A stretch of DNA of 64,000 bases from contig NZ_PXWG01000018.1 of assembly GCF_003011965.1 (NCBI RefSeq), positions 1 through 64,000 on the forward strand, in the 5' to 3' direction. The stretch comes from Streptosporangium nondiastaticum (GTDB lineage: Bacteria > Actinomycetota > Actinomycetes > Streptomycetales > Streptomycetaceae). Each line of letters opens with the position of its first letter. Position 1 is the stretch's first letter. Both the position numbers and the translations under genes were made by a program. Positions 51,890 to 60,142 of the stretch are shown in pieces. The notes beneath the pieces were generated by a model, which saw nothing but the letters and a program-made list of their open reading frames with translations, had not been told where the DNA came from and ran no database searches.

Positions 51890-53089
51890 TCAGCTCGCCC
51901 CCGCGTGGAGCCACGCCACCTTGTCGTACAGCTCGTCCGCCGTCAGGGAACACAGCATCCGGTTGCGGGCCCGGGCCGCCTCCCCCACCGGGTGGTACAG
52001 CTGCCTGCCCATCTCCCGCGCCACCAGCTGCGTCCGCGCCGTGCGCTCGCCGCGCGCCGCGTTGTACTTCTCCAGCCGCCGCTCCAGGGCCGGCTCGCCC
52101 GGCTCCGCGCCCCGCAGCAGCTCGCCCAGCAGCACCGCGTCCTCCAGCGCCATGCAGGCGCCCTGCGCCGCGTACTGCAGCATCGGGTGCGCGGCGTCGC
52201 CCAGGAGCGTCACCCGGCCGTCCGTCCAGCCCGCCACCGGGTCGCGGTCGCACAGCACCCACGCCCGCCAGCCCTTGCCGAGCTCCAGCAGCCGCCGCGC
52301 GGCGTGCCCCAGCTCCGGGAACTCGGCGACGACCGCCTCGGCGGGCACCGGCAGCCCCGCCACCGCCTCGGCGGCCGCGTCGTCGCGGGTCGCCGCCAGG
52401 TTCAGGCACTTGCCGCCCGCTATGGGGTAGTGCACGAAGTGCCATTTGGGGCCCGCCCACAGCGTCACGCTGTTCCAGCGCAGCTCCTCCGGCACCTGGT
52501 CCATGGGGATCACCGAGCGGTAGATGGTGTGCCCGGACACGCGCGGGTCGCCGTCGCCGACGAGCTGGCGGCGCACGGCCGAGCGGATGCCGTCCGCGCC
52601 GACCAGGACGTCGCCGCGGAAGGCGCGGCCGGTGCACGTGACGGCGGTGACCCCGCCGGGGCCGCCGTCCGCACGCGCGGCCTGCTGCTCGTAGCGCACC
52701 ACGTAGTGACCGCCGAGGAGGGTGACGGCGGGGTGGTCGCGGCAGGCGTCGAGCAGCGACTGGTAGAGGTCACCGCGGTGCACGACGGCGTACGGATTGC
52801 CGAAGCGCTCCCGGTAGGCGCCGGTCAGCGGCATGCGGGCGATCCGCTCGCCCGTCGTGCCGTCCATGAACTGCAGTTCGTCGATCAGCACGGCCCGCGC
52901 GCGGACCGCGGCACCCACGCCGAGGCTGTCGAGGGCATGGAAGGCGTTCGGACCGAGCTGGATGCCGGCCCCGACCTCGCCGAAGACGTCGCTGCGCTCC
53001 AGCACGGTCGCCCGGTGACCCTGCCGGGCGACGGACAGGGCGGCCGCGAGGCCGCCGATCCCGCCGCCGGCAATAAGGATGTTGGCCAT
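51890..53089 (-). CDS. FAD-dependent aromatic monooxygenase (3-hydroxybenzoate 6-hydroxylase-like)
   Basis: A 399-residue class A flavoprotein. FAD motifs are GGGIGGLAAALS (residues about 8-19), VGADGIRSAVRR and GDAAHPMLQYAAQGACMALED. It belongs to the salicylate/3-hydroxybenzoate 6-hydroxylase group that hydroxylates aromatic acids with NAD(P)H and oxygen. ATG 53089 follows GAGAG. It is the last gene of a minus-strand pair with the SDR (53189-53893). Natural-product tailoring or aromatic breakdown are both possible. Confidence 0.8.
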   Translation of the reverse strand: MANILIAGGGIGGLAAALSVARQGHRATVLERSDVFGEVGAGIQLGPNAFHALDSLGVGAAVRARAVLIDELQFMDGTTGERIARMPLTGAYRERFGNPYAVVHRGDLYQSLLDACRDHPAVTLLGGHYVVRYEQQAARADGGPGGVTAVTCTGRAFRGDVLVGADGIRSAVRRQLVGDGDPRVSGHTIYRSVIPMDQVPEELRWNSVTLWAGPKWHFVHYPIAGGKCLNLAATRDDAAAEAVAGLPVPAEAVVAEFPELGHAARRLLELGKGWRAWVLCDRDPVAGWTDGRVTLLGDAAHPMLQYAAQGACMALEDAVLLGELLRGAEPGEPALERRLEKYNAARGERTARTQLVAREMGRQLYHPVGEAARARNRMLCSLTADELYDKVAWLHAGAS

Positions 53090-53104
53090 GTCGTCTCTCG
53101 CAGT

Positions 53105-53188
53105 CCTCTCGGTGACGCGGGGGCTTCGTGACGCAGGGGGCTTTCGGAGGGGGGGTGGAGGGGGCCTTCGGAGGGGCTTTCGGCGGGG
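53105..53188. repeat. Short GGGGGCTTTCGGAGGGG-type repeats between SDR and monooxygenase
   Basis: GGGGGC(T)TTCGGAGGGG and close variants occur three to four times between 53120 and 53180. It looks like slippage duplication just after the SDR stop codon. Confidence 0.5.
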
Positions 53189-53893
53189 TCAGACCGCGGT
53201 CTTGCGGTCCAGGACAAGGTCGTGGCCGACGACGTAGGACGCCTCGTCGGAGGCCAGCCACAGCACGGTGTCGGCGATCTCCTCGACCTTCGCGCCGCGG
53301 CCCAGCGGGCACGGGCTGATGGCGTTGATGCGGATGCCCTTGCCGATGTACTCGCGCGCGGCGGTCTGGGTGAGCGTGCTCACCGCCGCCTTCGACGCGG
53401 CGTACGCACCGAGCCCCGGCAGCATGCCCTGGCTGCCGATGTTGCTGGCGGTGTTCACGATCACGCCGCCGCCATTGCGTTCCATGTGGGCGATCTCGTG
53501 CTTCATGGACAGCCAGACCCCGGTCAGGTTCGCGGCCAGGGTCTCGCCCCACACGCTTTCGCAGATCTCCGCCACGGGCTGGTTGGGGCCGAGTTCGGTG
53601 ACATTGTTGAAAGCGACGTCGATGCGGCCGTGCCGCTCGACGACGGCGGCCACGATGGCCTCGGCGTCGGACGCCCCGCCGTCCTCGCCGTGCCGGGTCA
53701 CGTCGGCAATTCCGCAACTGGCGTTGCCGCCCAGCGCCTTGATCTCCTCAACGGTGTCGTGCAGCATTTCCGGGTGCCGGCCGGCGACCACGACCTCGGC
53801 CCCCTCGCGTGCGAAGGCGAAGGCGGCGGCGCGGCCGATCCCTTCTCCGCCCCCGGTGACCAGGACAACCTTGCCTGCGAATCGCTTGGACAT
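53189..53893 (-). CDS. Short-chain dehydrogenase/reductase
   Basis: A 234-residue classical SDR: TGGGEGIG cofactor motif, NNVTEL in place of NNAG, Ser in ASNIGS and YAASK (catalytic Tyr and Lys). The C-terminal substrate loop is short (PCPLGRGAKVEEIAD). The substrate is unknown. ATG 53893 follows GGGGAG. It precedes the aromatic monooxygenase on the same strand by about 100 bases of repeats and is divergent from the DUF1857 gene. Confidence 0.82.
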   Translation of the reverse strand: MSKRFAGKVVLVTGGGEGIGRAAAFAFAREGAEVVVAGRHPEMLHDTVEEIKALGGNASCGIADVTRHGEDGGASDAEAIVAAVVERHGRIDVAFNNVTELGPNQPVAEICESVWGETLAANLTGVWLSMKHEIAHMERNGGGVIVNTASNIGSQGMLPGLGAYAASKAAVSTLTQTAAREYIGKGIRINAISPCPLGRGAKVEEIADTVLWLASDEASYVVGHDLVLDRKTAV

Positions 53894-53985
53894 CGCGTCT
53901 CCCCTGTTTCCGTCGCGGCACCGCGGCCGAGTCAACTTCCCTCAGCATCAGGGGAATCGGGGCGGGGTGGGCGCATATGCCTTTG

Positions 53986-54027
53986 ACTTCGTCAGGTGCC
54001 TCCATAGGCGCTGCCATCTGACGAAGT
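53986..54027. promoter_or_regulatory. Inverted repeat in the divergent SDR/DUF1857 region
   Basis: ACTTCGTCAG (53986-53995) and CTGACGAAGT (54018-54027) are perfect 10-bp arms with a 22-base centre containing GCC/GGC pairs. It is an operator candidate for both directions. Confidence 0.5.
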
Positions 54028-54152
54028 AGCGGGAAGAGCTTCGACCGGGGCGGGAAATGCGGCGAAGACTTCGACTGCAAGTGCATGTGCAAGTGCTGAC
54101 CGGTTTCCGGCTCCCGGTTCCTGCCATTCCGCCGCTGCCCGCAGGAGAACGC

Positions 54153-54641
54153 ATGATCACGCTTTCGTGGACCCGTAAGGTCGATGACGCCGCCGACGCG
54201 CCGTGCACGACGCGCGAACGGCTGTGGCGCGTCCTGCTGCACAAGGCGGAGAATCCCGTCGGATACGTGCCGGCGATCACCGAGTGCCGGATCCTGGAGC
54301 GCTACGAGGACGGGTTCCTGCGCGAGGCCCGGCGCGGTTCGCTGCTGCTCGTCCAGCGCGTCACGCCGGACGAGGCGGCCGGGCGCATCACCTTCCGGCA
54401 CGCGGACTCCTCCGACATCGCCGTGATCACCAACCAGATGGGCGAGGACGAACAGGGCAACCTCACGCTCACCCTCAGCATCAGCCTCACCGAGGCGCCC
54501 TCGTCGGCCGTGCTCCGCGAGAACGCGTACCTCCACGAGCTGGACGCCGACTTCGCCGCGACCCTCGACGCCATGACGACGGTGCTGCGGCAGCACGCGC
54601 TGCAGGGGCTCGGAGATGCCGGAGATGCCGGAGATGAGTGA
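54153..54641 (+). CDS. DUF1857 (SRPBCC, AtaL-like) protein
   Basis: A 162-residue START-fold protein (LWRVLLHKAENPVGYVPAITECRILERYEDGFLREAR) of the DUF1857 family, which has a hydrophobic pocket; the relatives occur beside antibiotic genes and have no certain reaction. ATG 54153 follows AGGAGA. The last codons overlap the start region of the BBE-type oxidase gene, where GGAGATGCC is repeated. Confidence 0.75.
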   Translation: MITLSWTRKVDDAADAPCTTRERLWRVLLHKAENPVGYVPAITECRILERYEDGFLREARRGSLLLVQRVTPDEAAGRITFRHADSSDIAVITNQMGEDEQGNLTLTLSISLTEAPSSAVLRENAYLHELDADFAATLDAMTTVLRQHALQGLGDAGDAGDE

Positions 54642-56310
54642 CGGCGGGGCGCGGCGGCGGTACTCGCGGCGGCAGGTCGTCGCGGGGGCGGCGGCCGTGG
54701 GCGCGGGGACGGCGCTGGCGGGCCCGGTGGGGCGCGCGGCCGCCGACGGGGGCACGGGTACGGGTACAGGTACGGGTACTGGTGCGGGCGAGGGTGCACC
54801 GGGCGCCTTCGGGCCGCTCACCGTCCGCCCCTCCGACCGGCGCTACGCCGACCTCTCCCGGGGCGCCAACCGCCGCTGGACCGGCACGCCCGACGCCGTA
54901 CGCCTGGTGGGTTCGGCCGACCAGGTCGTCGCGGCCGTCCAGGAGGCGGTCGACACCGGCCGCAAGCCGGCCGTGCGCAGCGGAGGCCACTGCTACGAGG
55001 ACTTCGTGACCTCGGACGACGTACGCCTCGTCATCGACACCAGCTTCTTGGACAGGGTCGGCTACGACCCCGCCCGGCGCGCCTTCTTCATCGAGCCCGG
55101 CGCCCGGCTGGGGGACGCCTACCGCGCCCTGTACAAGGGCTGGGGCGTCACCGTGCCCGGCGGCACGTGCCCCACGGTGGGCGCAGGCGGGCACATCGTG
55201 GGCGGCGGCTACGGCGCGCTGTCACGGCTGCACGGGCTCGTCGTGGACCACCTGTACGGGGTCGAGGCCGTCGTCGTCGACGCGAACGGCACCGCGAGGA
55301 AGGTGGTCGCCACGCGGGAGGAGAACGACCCGCTGCGCGAGCTGCTGTGGGCGCACACGGGCGCGGGCGGCGGATCGCTCGGGGTCGTGACGCGGTACTG
55401 GATGCGCGCGCCGGGCGCGGGCGGGACCGATCCGGCGGGGCTGCTGCCGCAGCCGCCCTCCGAACTGCTGGTCTCCACGGTCTCGTGGCCGTGGGAGGGC
55501 ATGACCGAGGCGGCGTTCTGCACGATCCTGCGGAACTACGGGCGGTGGTGCGAGCGCAACAGCGCGCCCGGATCCCCGTACGCGAGCCTGTTCAGCCAGC
55601 TGAAGCCGGCGCACCGGTCGGCCGGGTCGTTCTCCATGACGACGCAGATCGACGCGTCGGTGCCGGACGCGGCCGGGCTGATGGACGCCTTCCTGGCCGA
55701 GGTCGGCCGGGGCGCGGGGATCGCCCACCGCGTGGACGACCGGCGCACCATCCCCTGGCTGCACGCGACCACGTCCTGGCCGGGCTTCACCGCGCCCGAC
55801 ACCACGATGCGGTTCAAGGCCAAGTCCGCGTACATGCGGAAGGGCTTTCCGGAGGACCAGCTCAAGGCCTTCCACCGGCACCTGACCCGGGACGACTTCG
55901 CCGGGCCGATGTCGCTGGTGATGATCAGCGCGTACGGGGGGCGGATCAACGCGGTGTCCGCGGGGGACACCGCCGTGCCGCAGCGGGACTCCGTGATGAA
56001 GCTGCACTACGTGACCTTCTGGCAGGACGCGGCCGACGACGCGCGCCACCTCTCCTGGATCCGCGAGTTCTACCAGGACGTCTACGCGGCGTCCGGGGGC
56101 GTGCCGAGGCCGGGGGACGTGACGGACGGGTGCTTCGTCAACTACGCGGACGCGGACCTGAACGAGGCGCGCTGGAACGGGTCCGGGGTGCCGTGGCACG
56201 AGCTGTATTTCAAGGGGAACTACCGCAGGCTGCAGGCGGCGAAGGCGCGGTGGGACCCGAGGGACGTGTTCCGGCACGGGCAGTCGGTACGGCTTCCGGG
56301 CCGGACCTGA
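54634..56310 (+). CDS. Tat-exported BBE-type FAD oxidase
   Basis: A 558-residue flavoprotein. The Tat signal RRRYSRRQVVAGAAAVGAG (about 7-25) sends the folded protein across the membrane. A Gly/Thr-repeat linker precedes the VAO/PCMH FAD domain (about 80-260). His in RSGGHCYEDF and Cys in GGTCPTVGAGGH are the sites for bicovalent FAD. A BBE C-terminal strap lies at about 515-550 (YADADLNEARWNGSG; LYFKGNYRRLQAAKARWDP). Family members oxidise sugars, alkaloids or polyketides with oxygen. ATG 54616 and 54625 are alternative starts. MFS gene follows by 15 bases. Confidence 0.85.
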   Translation: MSDGGARRRYSRRQVVAGAAAVGAGTALAGPVGRAAADGGTGTGTGTGTGAGEGAPGAFGPLTVRPSDRRYADLSRGANRRWTGTPDAVRLVGSADQVVAAVQEAVDTGRKPAVRSGGHCYEDFVTSDDVRLVIDTSFLDRVGYDPARRAFFIEPGARLGDAYRALYKGWGVTVPGGTCPTVGAGGHIVGGGYGALSRLHGLVVDHLYGVEAVVVDANGTARKVVATREENDPLRELLWAHTGAGGGSLGVVTRYWMRAPGAGGTDPAGLLPQPPSELLVSTVSWPWEGMTEAAFCTILRNYGRWCERNSAPGSPYASLFSQLKPAHRSAGSFSMTTQIDASVPDAAGLMDAFLAEVGRGAGIAHRVDDRRTIPWLHATTSWPGFTAPDTTMRFKAKSAYMRKGFPEDQLKAFHRHLTRDDFAGPMSLVMISAYGGRINAVSAGDTAVPQRDSVMKLHYVTFWQDAADDARHLSWIREFYQDVYAASGGVPRPGDVTDGCFVNYADADLNEARWNGSGVPWHELYFKGNYRRLQAAKARWDPRDVFRHGQSVRLPGRT

Positions 56311-56325
56311 GGAGAGTAGGCATAG

Positions 56326-57861
56326 ATGTCATCCGGTTTCGCACCGGCTCCGGGGGACGCGGCCGTGACCGCGGTCGCACGCACCGGACGCGGTTTCGCC
56401 CTGCTGGGCGCCGTGCAGGTCGTCCTGATCCTGGCCATCACGATGCTGTCGCCGGCGCTGCCGGCGATCCAGAGCGACCTCGGGCTGTCCGGGGCGCAGC
56501 TGACGCTGGTCAGCGCGGCGTACGGGCTGTCGTTCAGCGGCCTGCTGATGCTCGGCGGGCGGCTCGCGGACCTGCTCGGGCGGCGCCGGGCGCTGGTGGC
56601 CGGGGCCGCGGTCTTCGGCCTCGCGTCGGCCGCGGCGGGGCTCGGGCCCGGCTTCGCGTTCCTGCTCGGGGGCCGCTTCGTGCAGGGCGTCGGGGCGGCG
56701 CTCGCGGCGCCCGCGGCGATGTCCCTCGTCCGCTCCCTCTACCCCGACGACGCACGGCACGCGCGGGCGCTCGCGGTCTGGGGCGGGCTGGCCGGGTTCG
56801 GGGCGACGGCGGGGATGCTGCTCTCCGGCACGGTCTCGACGTGGGTGTCGTGGCGATGGGCGTTCGTGGTGCCGGTGGTGGTGTCGCTGGCCGCGGTGGT
56901 CGCCGCGCGGCGGCTGCTGCCGGCGGGGCCCGCACCGGTGCGGGTGAAGCTCGACGTGCCCGGCGCGGTGCTGGTCACCGCCGGGCTGACCGTCATGAGT
57001 TACGGGCTCGTGCAGGCGGGCGAGCGGCCCTGGGGCGCGGGCGTCGTGTGGGGGCCGGTCGTGGCGGGCGTGCTGCTGCTGGCCGCGTTCGCGGTGGTCG
57101 AGCTGAAGGTGGCCGACCCGCTGGTGCCGCTCGGGTTCCTGGTGCGTCGGCACCGGGCTACGGCGCTGTGGGCCGTCTTCATCGGCTCCGCCGGAATGTC
57201 CACGATCTTCTTCCTGCTGTCCCTGTACTTCCAGGAGGTGCGGGACGCGTCCCCGCTGCTCACGTCGGCGGCGTTCCTGCCGTTCAGCGCGGCCCAGGTC
57301 GTCACGGGCATGCTGGCCGGGCGGCTGATCGGGCGGTTCGGCGGGCGGGCGGTCATGGTGGGCGGGCTGGTGGTCGCGGCCGGCGGGCTCGTCCTGATCG
57401 GGCAGCTGGGTGCTGCCAGCCCGTACGCGGGAGCCATGCTCGCCGGCCTGATCGTCTTCCCCGTCGGGATCGCGTGCGTGTTCTCCGGGTCGACGGTCGT
57501 CGCCCTGGAGGACGTCGAGGACTCACGGGCCGGGCTCGCCGGTGGCGTCGTCAACACGGCGATGGAGGTCGGCCCGACGGTCGGCCTGGCCATCCTCGTC
57601 TCCCTCGCTACGGCCCATGCGAGCGGTTTGCGGGACGGCGGAGAGGGGGTCGCCTCCGCGACGTCCGGCGGCTACGCCTTCGCTCTGCTGCTCGCGGCAG
57701 CGGCCTTCGCGGCGAGCGCGGTGGGCTCGGCGGTGGCCCTGCGGGGGCGGCGGCACGGGGCGCGGACTCCCGTGCCGGGTGCCTCGGAGGCTCGTCCGCC
57801 GGTCACGGTGGCGGTGGCGAACGGGGAGCGCGCGCCCCTCTCTCCGCCGCGACGGCGATGA
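56326..57861 (+). CDS. MFS exporter of the DHA2-type
   Basis: A 511-residue drug-efflux-type transporter with about 14 predicted helices, motif A GGRLADLLGRRRALVAG and motif C-like GLAGFGATAGMLLSGTV. It follows the BBE oxidase closely and is likely to export the product of the cluster. The start is ATG 56326 (GAGGAGAG upstream). Its C-terminal tail (NGERAPLSPPRRR) is encoded in the edge of the repeat array that begins near 57835, so the repeat seems to have supplied the end of the protein. Confidence 0.85.
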   Translation: MSSGFAPAPGDAAVTAVARTGRGFALLGAVQVVLILAITMLSPALPAIQSDLGLSGAQLTLVSAAYGLSFSGLLMLGGRLADLLGRRRALVAGAAVFGLASAAAGLGPGFAFLLGGRFVQGVGAALAAPAAMSLVRSLYPDDARHARALAVWGGLAGFGATAGMLLSGTVSTWVSWRWAFVVPVVVSLAAVVAARRLLPAGPAPVRVKLDVPGAVLVTAGLTVMSYGLVQAGERPWGAGVVWGPVVAGVLLLAAFAVVELKVADPLVPLGFLVRRHRATALWAVFIGSAGMSTIFFLLSLYFQEVRDASPLLTSAAFLPFSAAQVVTGMLAGRLIGRFGGRAVMVGGLVVAAGGLVLIGQLGAASPYAGAMLAGLIVFPVGIACVFSGSTVVALEDVEDSRAGLAGGVVNTAMEVGPTVGLAILVSLATAHASGLRDGGEGVASATSGGYAFALLLAAAAFAASAVGSAVALRGRRHGARTPVPGASEARPPVTVAVANGERAPLSPPRRR

Positions 57862-58310
57862 GCCACGGCGGTGGCGTCCGGCGGTGCCGAACGGGCTTCG
57901 GCTCGTGGGGCACCGCCGGTCTTCGCCGTAGGGGTGGCGCGCCGTTGCGGCGGACCAGGGACGAAGGGGGCACGCCCCCTTCTTTCCGCCGCGGCGGCGA
58001 TCAGCCACCGCGGCGGCATTCGGCGGTGCCGAACCGGCCTGGGCGGCGTACGGCACTGCCGGTCTCCTGCGTCGTGGTGGCGCGCCGTTGCGGCGGGTGC
58101 TTGTTGCGCGGCAACGGTCCGGCGGACGAGGGCTGAAGGGGGCGTGCCCCCTTCTTTCCGCCGCGGCGGTGATCAGCCACCGCGGCGGGGTCCGGCGGTG
58201 CCGAACCGGCCTGGGCGGCGTACGGCACCGCCGGTCTTCGCCGTCGTGGTGGCGCGCCGCCGCGGCGGGGGTTTGTTGCGCGGCAACGGCAATGCCGAGC
58301 GGACGGCTCA
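57835..58310 (+). repeat. Three tandem palindromic repeat units
   Basis: Anchor CCGCCGCG occurs at 57844, 57986 and 58158 (periods 142 and 172). Each unit has GGCGGTGCCG...CGGCACTGCCG or variants, GCCGTCGTGGTGGCGCGCC, and, in two copies, GTTGCGCGGCAAC. The units are full of inverted repeats. It is the largest copy of the dispersed family (25600-25690 and 48420-48610). Confidence 0.8.
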
Positions 58311-58439
58311 CGGGCTGACCGTTGAAGGAGGCTTGCCCCGCACCGAACCGTTGCCGCCACGGCGCAGCCGCCCGCGCGGCAACGAGCGCCGTCGCGGCAG
58401 GAACTGCCCCGCAACGGCGCTCGAAGCGCAGACGTGCTG
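57862..58439. other. 578-bp intergenic region
   Basis: Filled by the palindromic repeat array to about 58310, then the terminator of the dhbA-like gene. No supported gene. Confidence 0.7.
58383..58423 (-). terminator. Terminator of the DhbA-like gene
   Basis: CGAGCGCCGT (58383-58392) pairs with ACGGCGCTCG (58414-58423); GCGGCAG and CTGCCCC add an inner stem. It begins 17 bases past the stop codon. Confidence 0.75.
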
Positions 58440-59213
58440 TCAGACACCCAGCGCCGCACCCCCGTCCACCGTCAGGTCATGCATCGTGATGTGGGACGCC
58501 GCGTCCGAGAGGAGGAACACCACCGCCTGGGCGACATTCTCCGGACGGGCCAGTTTCCGTAGCGGAATGCCGACGCGGAACGAACTCGCAACCCCTTCGA
58601 TCGACGCCTTCCGCGCCGCGGCCTCGTCCTTCCACATATCGCTGAGCATCGGCGTCTCCGTGGACCCCGGCGCCACCAGATTGCACCGGATCCCGTATTT
58701 GGCGACCTCCAGCCCCAGGCACTTGGTGAACATCGTGGCGGCCGCCTTCGACGCCGAATAGGCCGCCATCTCCACGCGCGCCGTGCCGGCGGCGTTGGAG
58801 GCGACCGTCACCACGGCTCCACTGCCCCGCGGCACCATGCGGTTGACGACCGCGCGGGAGACGAAGAAGACCCCGCTGGTGTTGACGGCGAAGGTGAACT
58901 TCCAGTCCTCGTCCGTCAGCCGGCGCGCTTCGGAGAGCCGTAGCACGCCGGCCGCGTTGACCAGGTAGTCCAGCGGCCCGAGCGCCCGCTCGACCGCGTC
59001 GACGAAGGACTCCACCTCCGGGCTGGAGGTGACGTCCCCGGGGAACGCCGCCACGGGCAGCCCGTCCGCGGTGAATTTCTCGACGGAGGCCCGCAGCCGG
59101 GTCTCGTCCTTGTCGACCGCTGCGACGGTGACACCCCTTTCGGCGAGCGTCCGGACGACCGATTCCCCTATTCCGCCTGCCGCCCCGGTGACGAGAGCGA
59201 CTTTTCCTTCCAT
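58440..59213 (-). CDS. dhbA: DhbA/EntA-like 2,3-dihydro-2,3-dihydroxybenzoate dehydrogenase
   Basis: A 257-residue SDR. TGAAGGIG, NAAGVLRL, VNTSGVFFVSRAV, SNAAGTARVEMAAYSASKAA and the C-terminal ASHITMHDLTVDGGAALGV are the EntA/DhbA signature. EntA oxidises 2,3-dihydro-2,3-dihydroxybenzoate to 2,3-dihydroxybenzoate for catechol siderophores. The isochorismate synthase, isochorismatase and ligase genes are absent here, and no iron box is visible, so the enzyme may serve a relocated pathway or a related cyclohexadiene. ATG 59213 has GGAGG at seven bases. Confidence 0.82.
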   Translation of the reverse strand: MEGKVALVTGAAGGIGESVVRTLAERGVTVAAVDKDETRLRASVEKFTADGLPVAAFPGDVTSSPEVESFVDAVERALGPLDYLVNAAGVLRLSEARRLTDEDWKFTFAVNTSGVFFVSRAVVNRMVPRGSGAVVTVASNAAGTARVEMAAYSASKAAATMFTKCLGLEVAKYGIRCNLVAPGSTETPMLSDMWKDEAAARKASIEGVASSFRVGIPLRKLARPENVAQAVVFLLSDAASHITMHDLTVDGGAALGV

Positions 59214-59512
59214 CTGTAAACCTCCATACGCGGGAGTTCATGGCACGTCCGTGAACAATTTTCAGCAAAACCGGATGGCAGGTGAAGCGGGGTTTTCTCA
59301 ATCCGTCAGGTGAGCGAATAGGAAACGAAGAAGACCCCGTGCGCCGAACCCGGCCGGACGGCCACCGCGCAGCCCTTGAGTGGCTCACGAACGGCCCACG
59401 AACGGCCCACGTACGGCTCCCGAGTGGCCCACGAGCGGCTTCCGAGTGGCCCATGATCCCGGCCGGAAAATGGACCATGGGACCGGACACTGAACGCACT
59501 AGGTTGATCGGC
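59214..59512. other. Divergent intergenic region of the DhbA-like and cupin genes (299 bp)
   Basis: Contains the 7 x 11-bp repeat at 59378-59454, a direct repeat of (G/T)CAGGTGA(A)GCG near 59279 and 59306, and a -10-like TAGGTT at 59500, with no other gene. Confidence 0.6.
59378..59454 (+). repeat. Seven tandem 11-bp repeats
   Basis: Units G(A/T)(G/A)(T/C)GGC(C/T)(C/T)(A/C)(C/T) at 59378, 59389, 59400, 59411, 59422, 59433 and 59444, for example GAGTGGCCCAC and GAACGGCCCAC. The 11-base period keeps all sites nearly on one face of the helix. The array ends 58 bases before the cupin ATG. Confidence 0.85.
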
Positions 59513-60025
59513 ATGAACAGCACGCAGCCGCCCGCCGCCCCCGCCGCGCCCCTCCTCGTCCGCTCCGCCGAGGCCACCGTCCTCAGCGACGCCCCCGGCT
59601 CCCTGATCACCCTGCTCGCGGATTCGGACGCCACCGGCGGCGCGTTCACGACCAACCGCGCCACGCTCGCCGAGGGCACGGCAGGTGCCCCGGCCCACTT
59701 CCACACCCGTGCCACGGAGTTCTTCCTGGTCCTCGACGGCGCGCTGGAGGTGCTGGTCGGGGAGGACGTCCTCACCCTGCACAAGAACGACTTCCTCGCC
59801 GTACCGCCGGGCACGCCGCACGCGTTCGCCCCCGCGGCCGGTCACTCGGCCGACGCCCTGGTCGTCTTCACGCCGGGCATGGCCCGCTTCGACTACTACC
59901 GCCTGCTGGACCGTGTGGCGCGGGGCGAGGCGAGCGTCGAGGAGATCAAGGAGTCGTCGGAGCGGTTCGACAACCACTACGTGGACAGCCCGGCCTGGCG
60001 CGCGGCCCGCGCGGCCGCCGCGTAA
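59513..60025 (+). CDS. Cupin-domain protein
   Basis: A 170-residue single cupin. Metal ligands lie in HFHTRATEFFLVLDGALEV (two His, Glu) and GTPHAF (His). Such quercetin-dioxygenase-like proteins act on phenolic compounds or are structural. ATG 59513 lacks a ribosome site, and a -10-like TAGGTT at 59500-59505 would start transcription at the ATG, so it may be leaderless. It is divergent from the DhbA-like gene across the 11-bp repeat array, which could coordinate both. Confidence 0.78.
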   Translation: MNSTQPPAAPAAPLLVRSAEATVLSDAPGSLITLLADSDATGGAFTTNRATLAEGTAGAPAHFHTRATEFFLVLDGALEVLVGEDVLTLHKNDFLAVPPGTPHAFAPAAGHSADALVVFTPGMARFDYYRLLDRVARGEASVEEIKESSERFDNHYVDSPAWRAARAAAA

Positions 60026-60142
60026 CACCTTTGCTGCACCCGTCCCCACCCCCCGCCTCGAACGCCCGGCCTGTCGCACAGAGGTGTTACCGTCGCAGCG
60101 ATCTGAAGAGATCACATCAAGCAAGGGACGGGGGTCCACGGC

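Noticed and set aside
55167..58136. A 989-residue plus-strand frame through the BBE and MFS genes
   Set aside because: A shifted frame of two well supported genes.
59214..59330. Iron box (DmdR/IdeR site) in front of the DhbA-like gene
   Set aside because: No sequence resembling TTAGGTTAGGCTCACCTAA was found on either strand.
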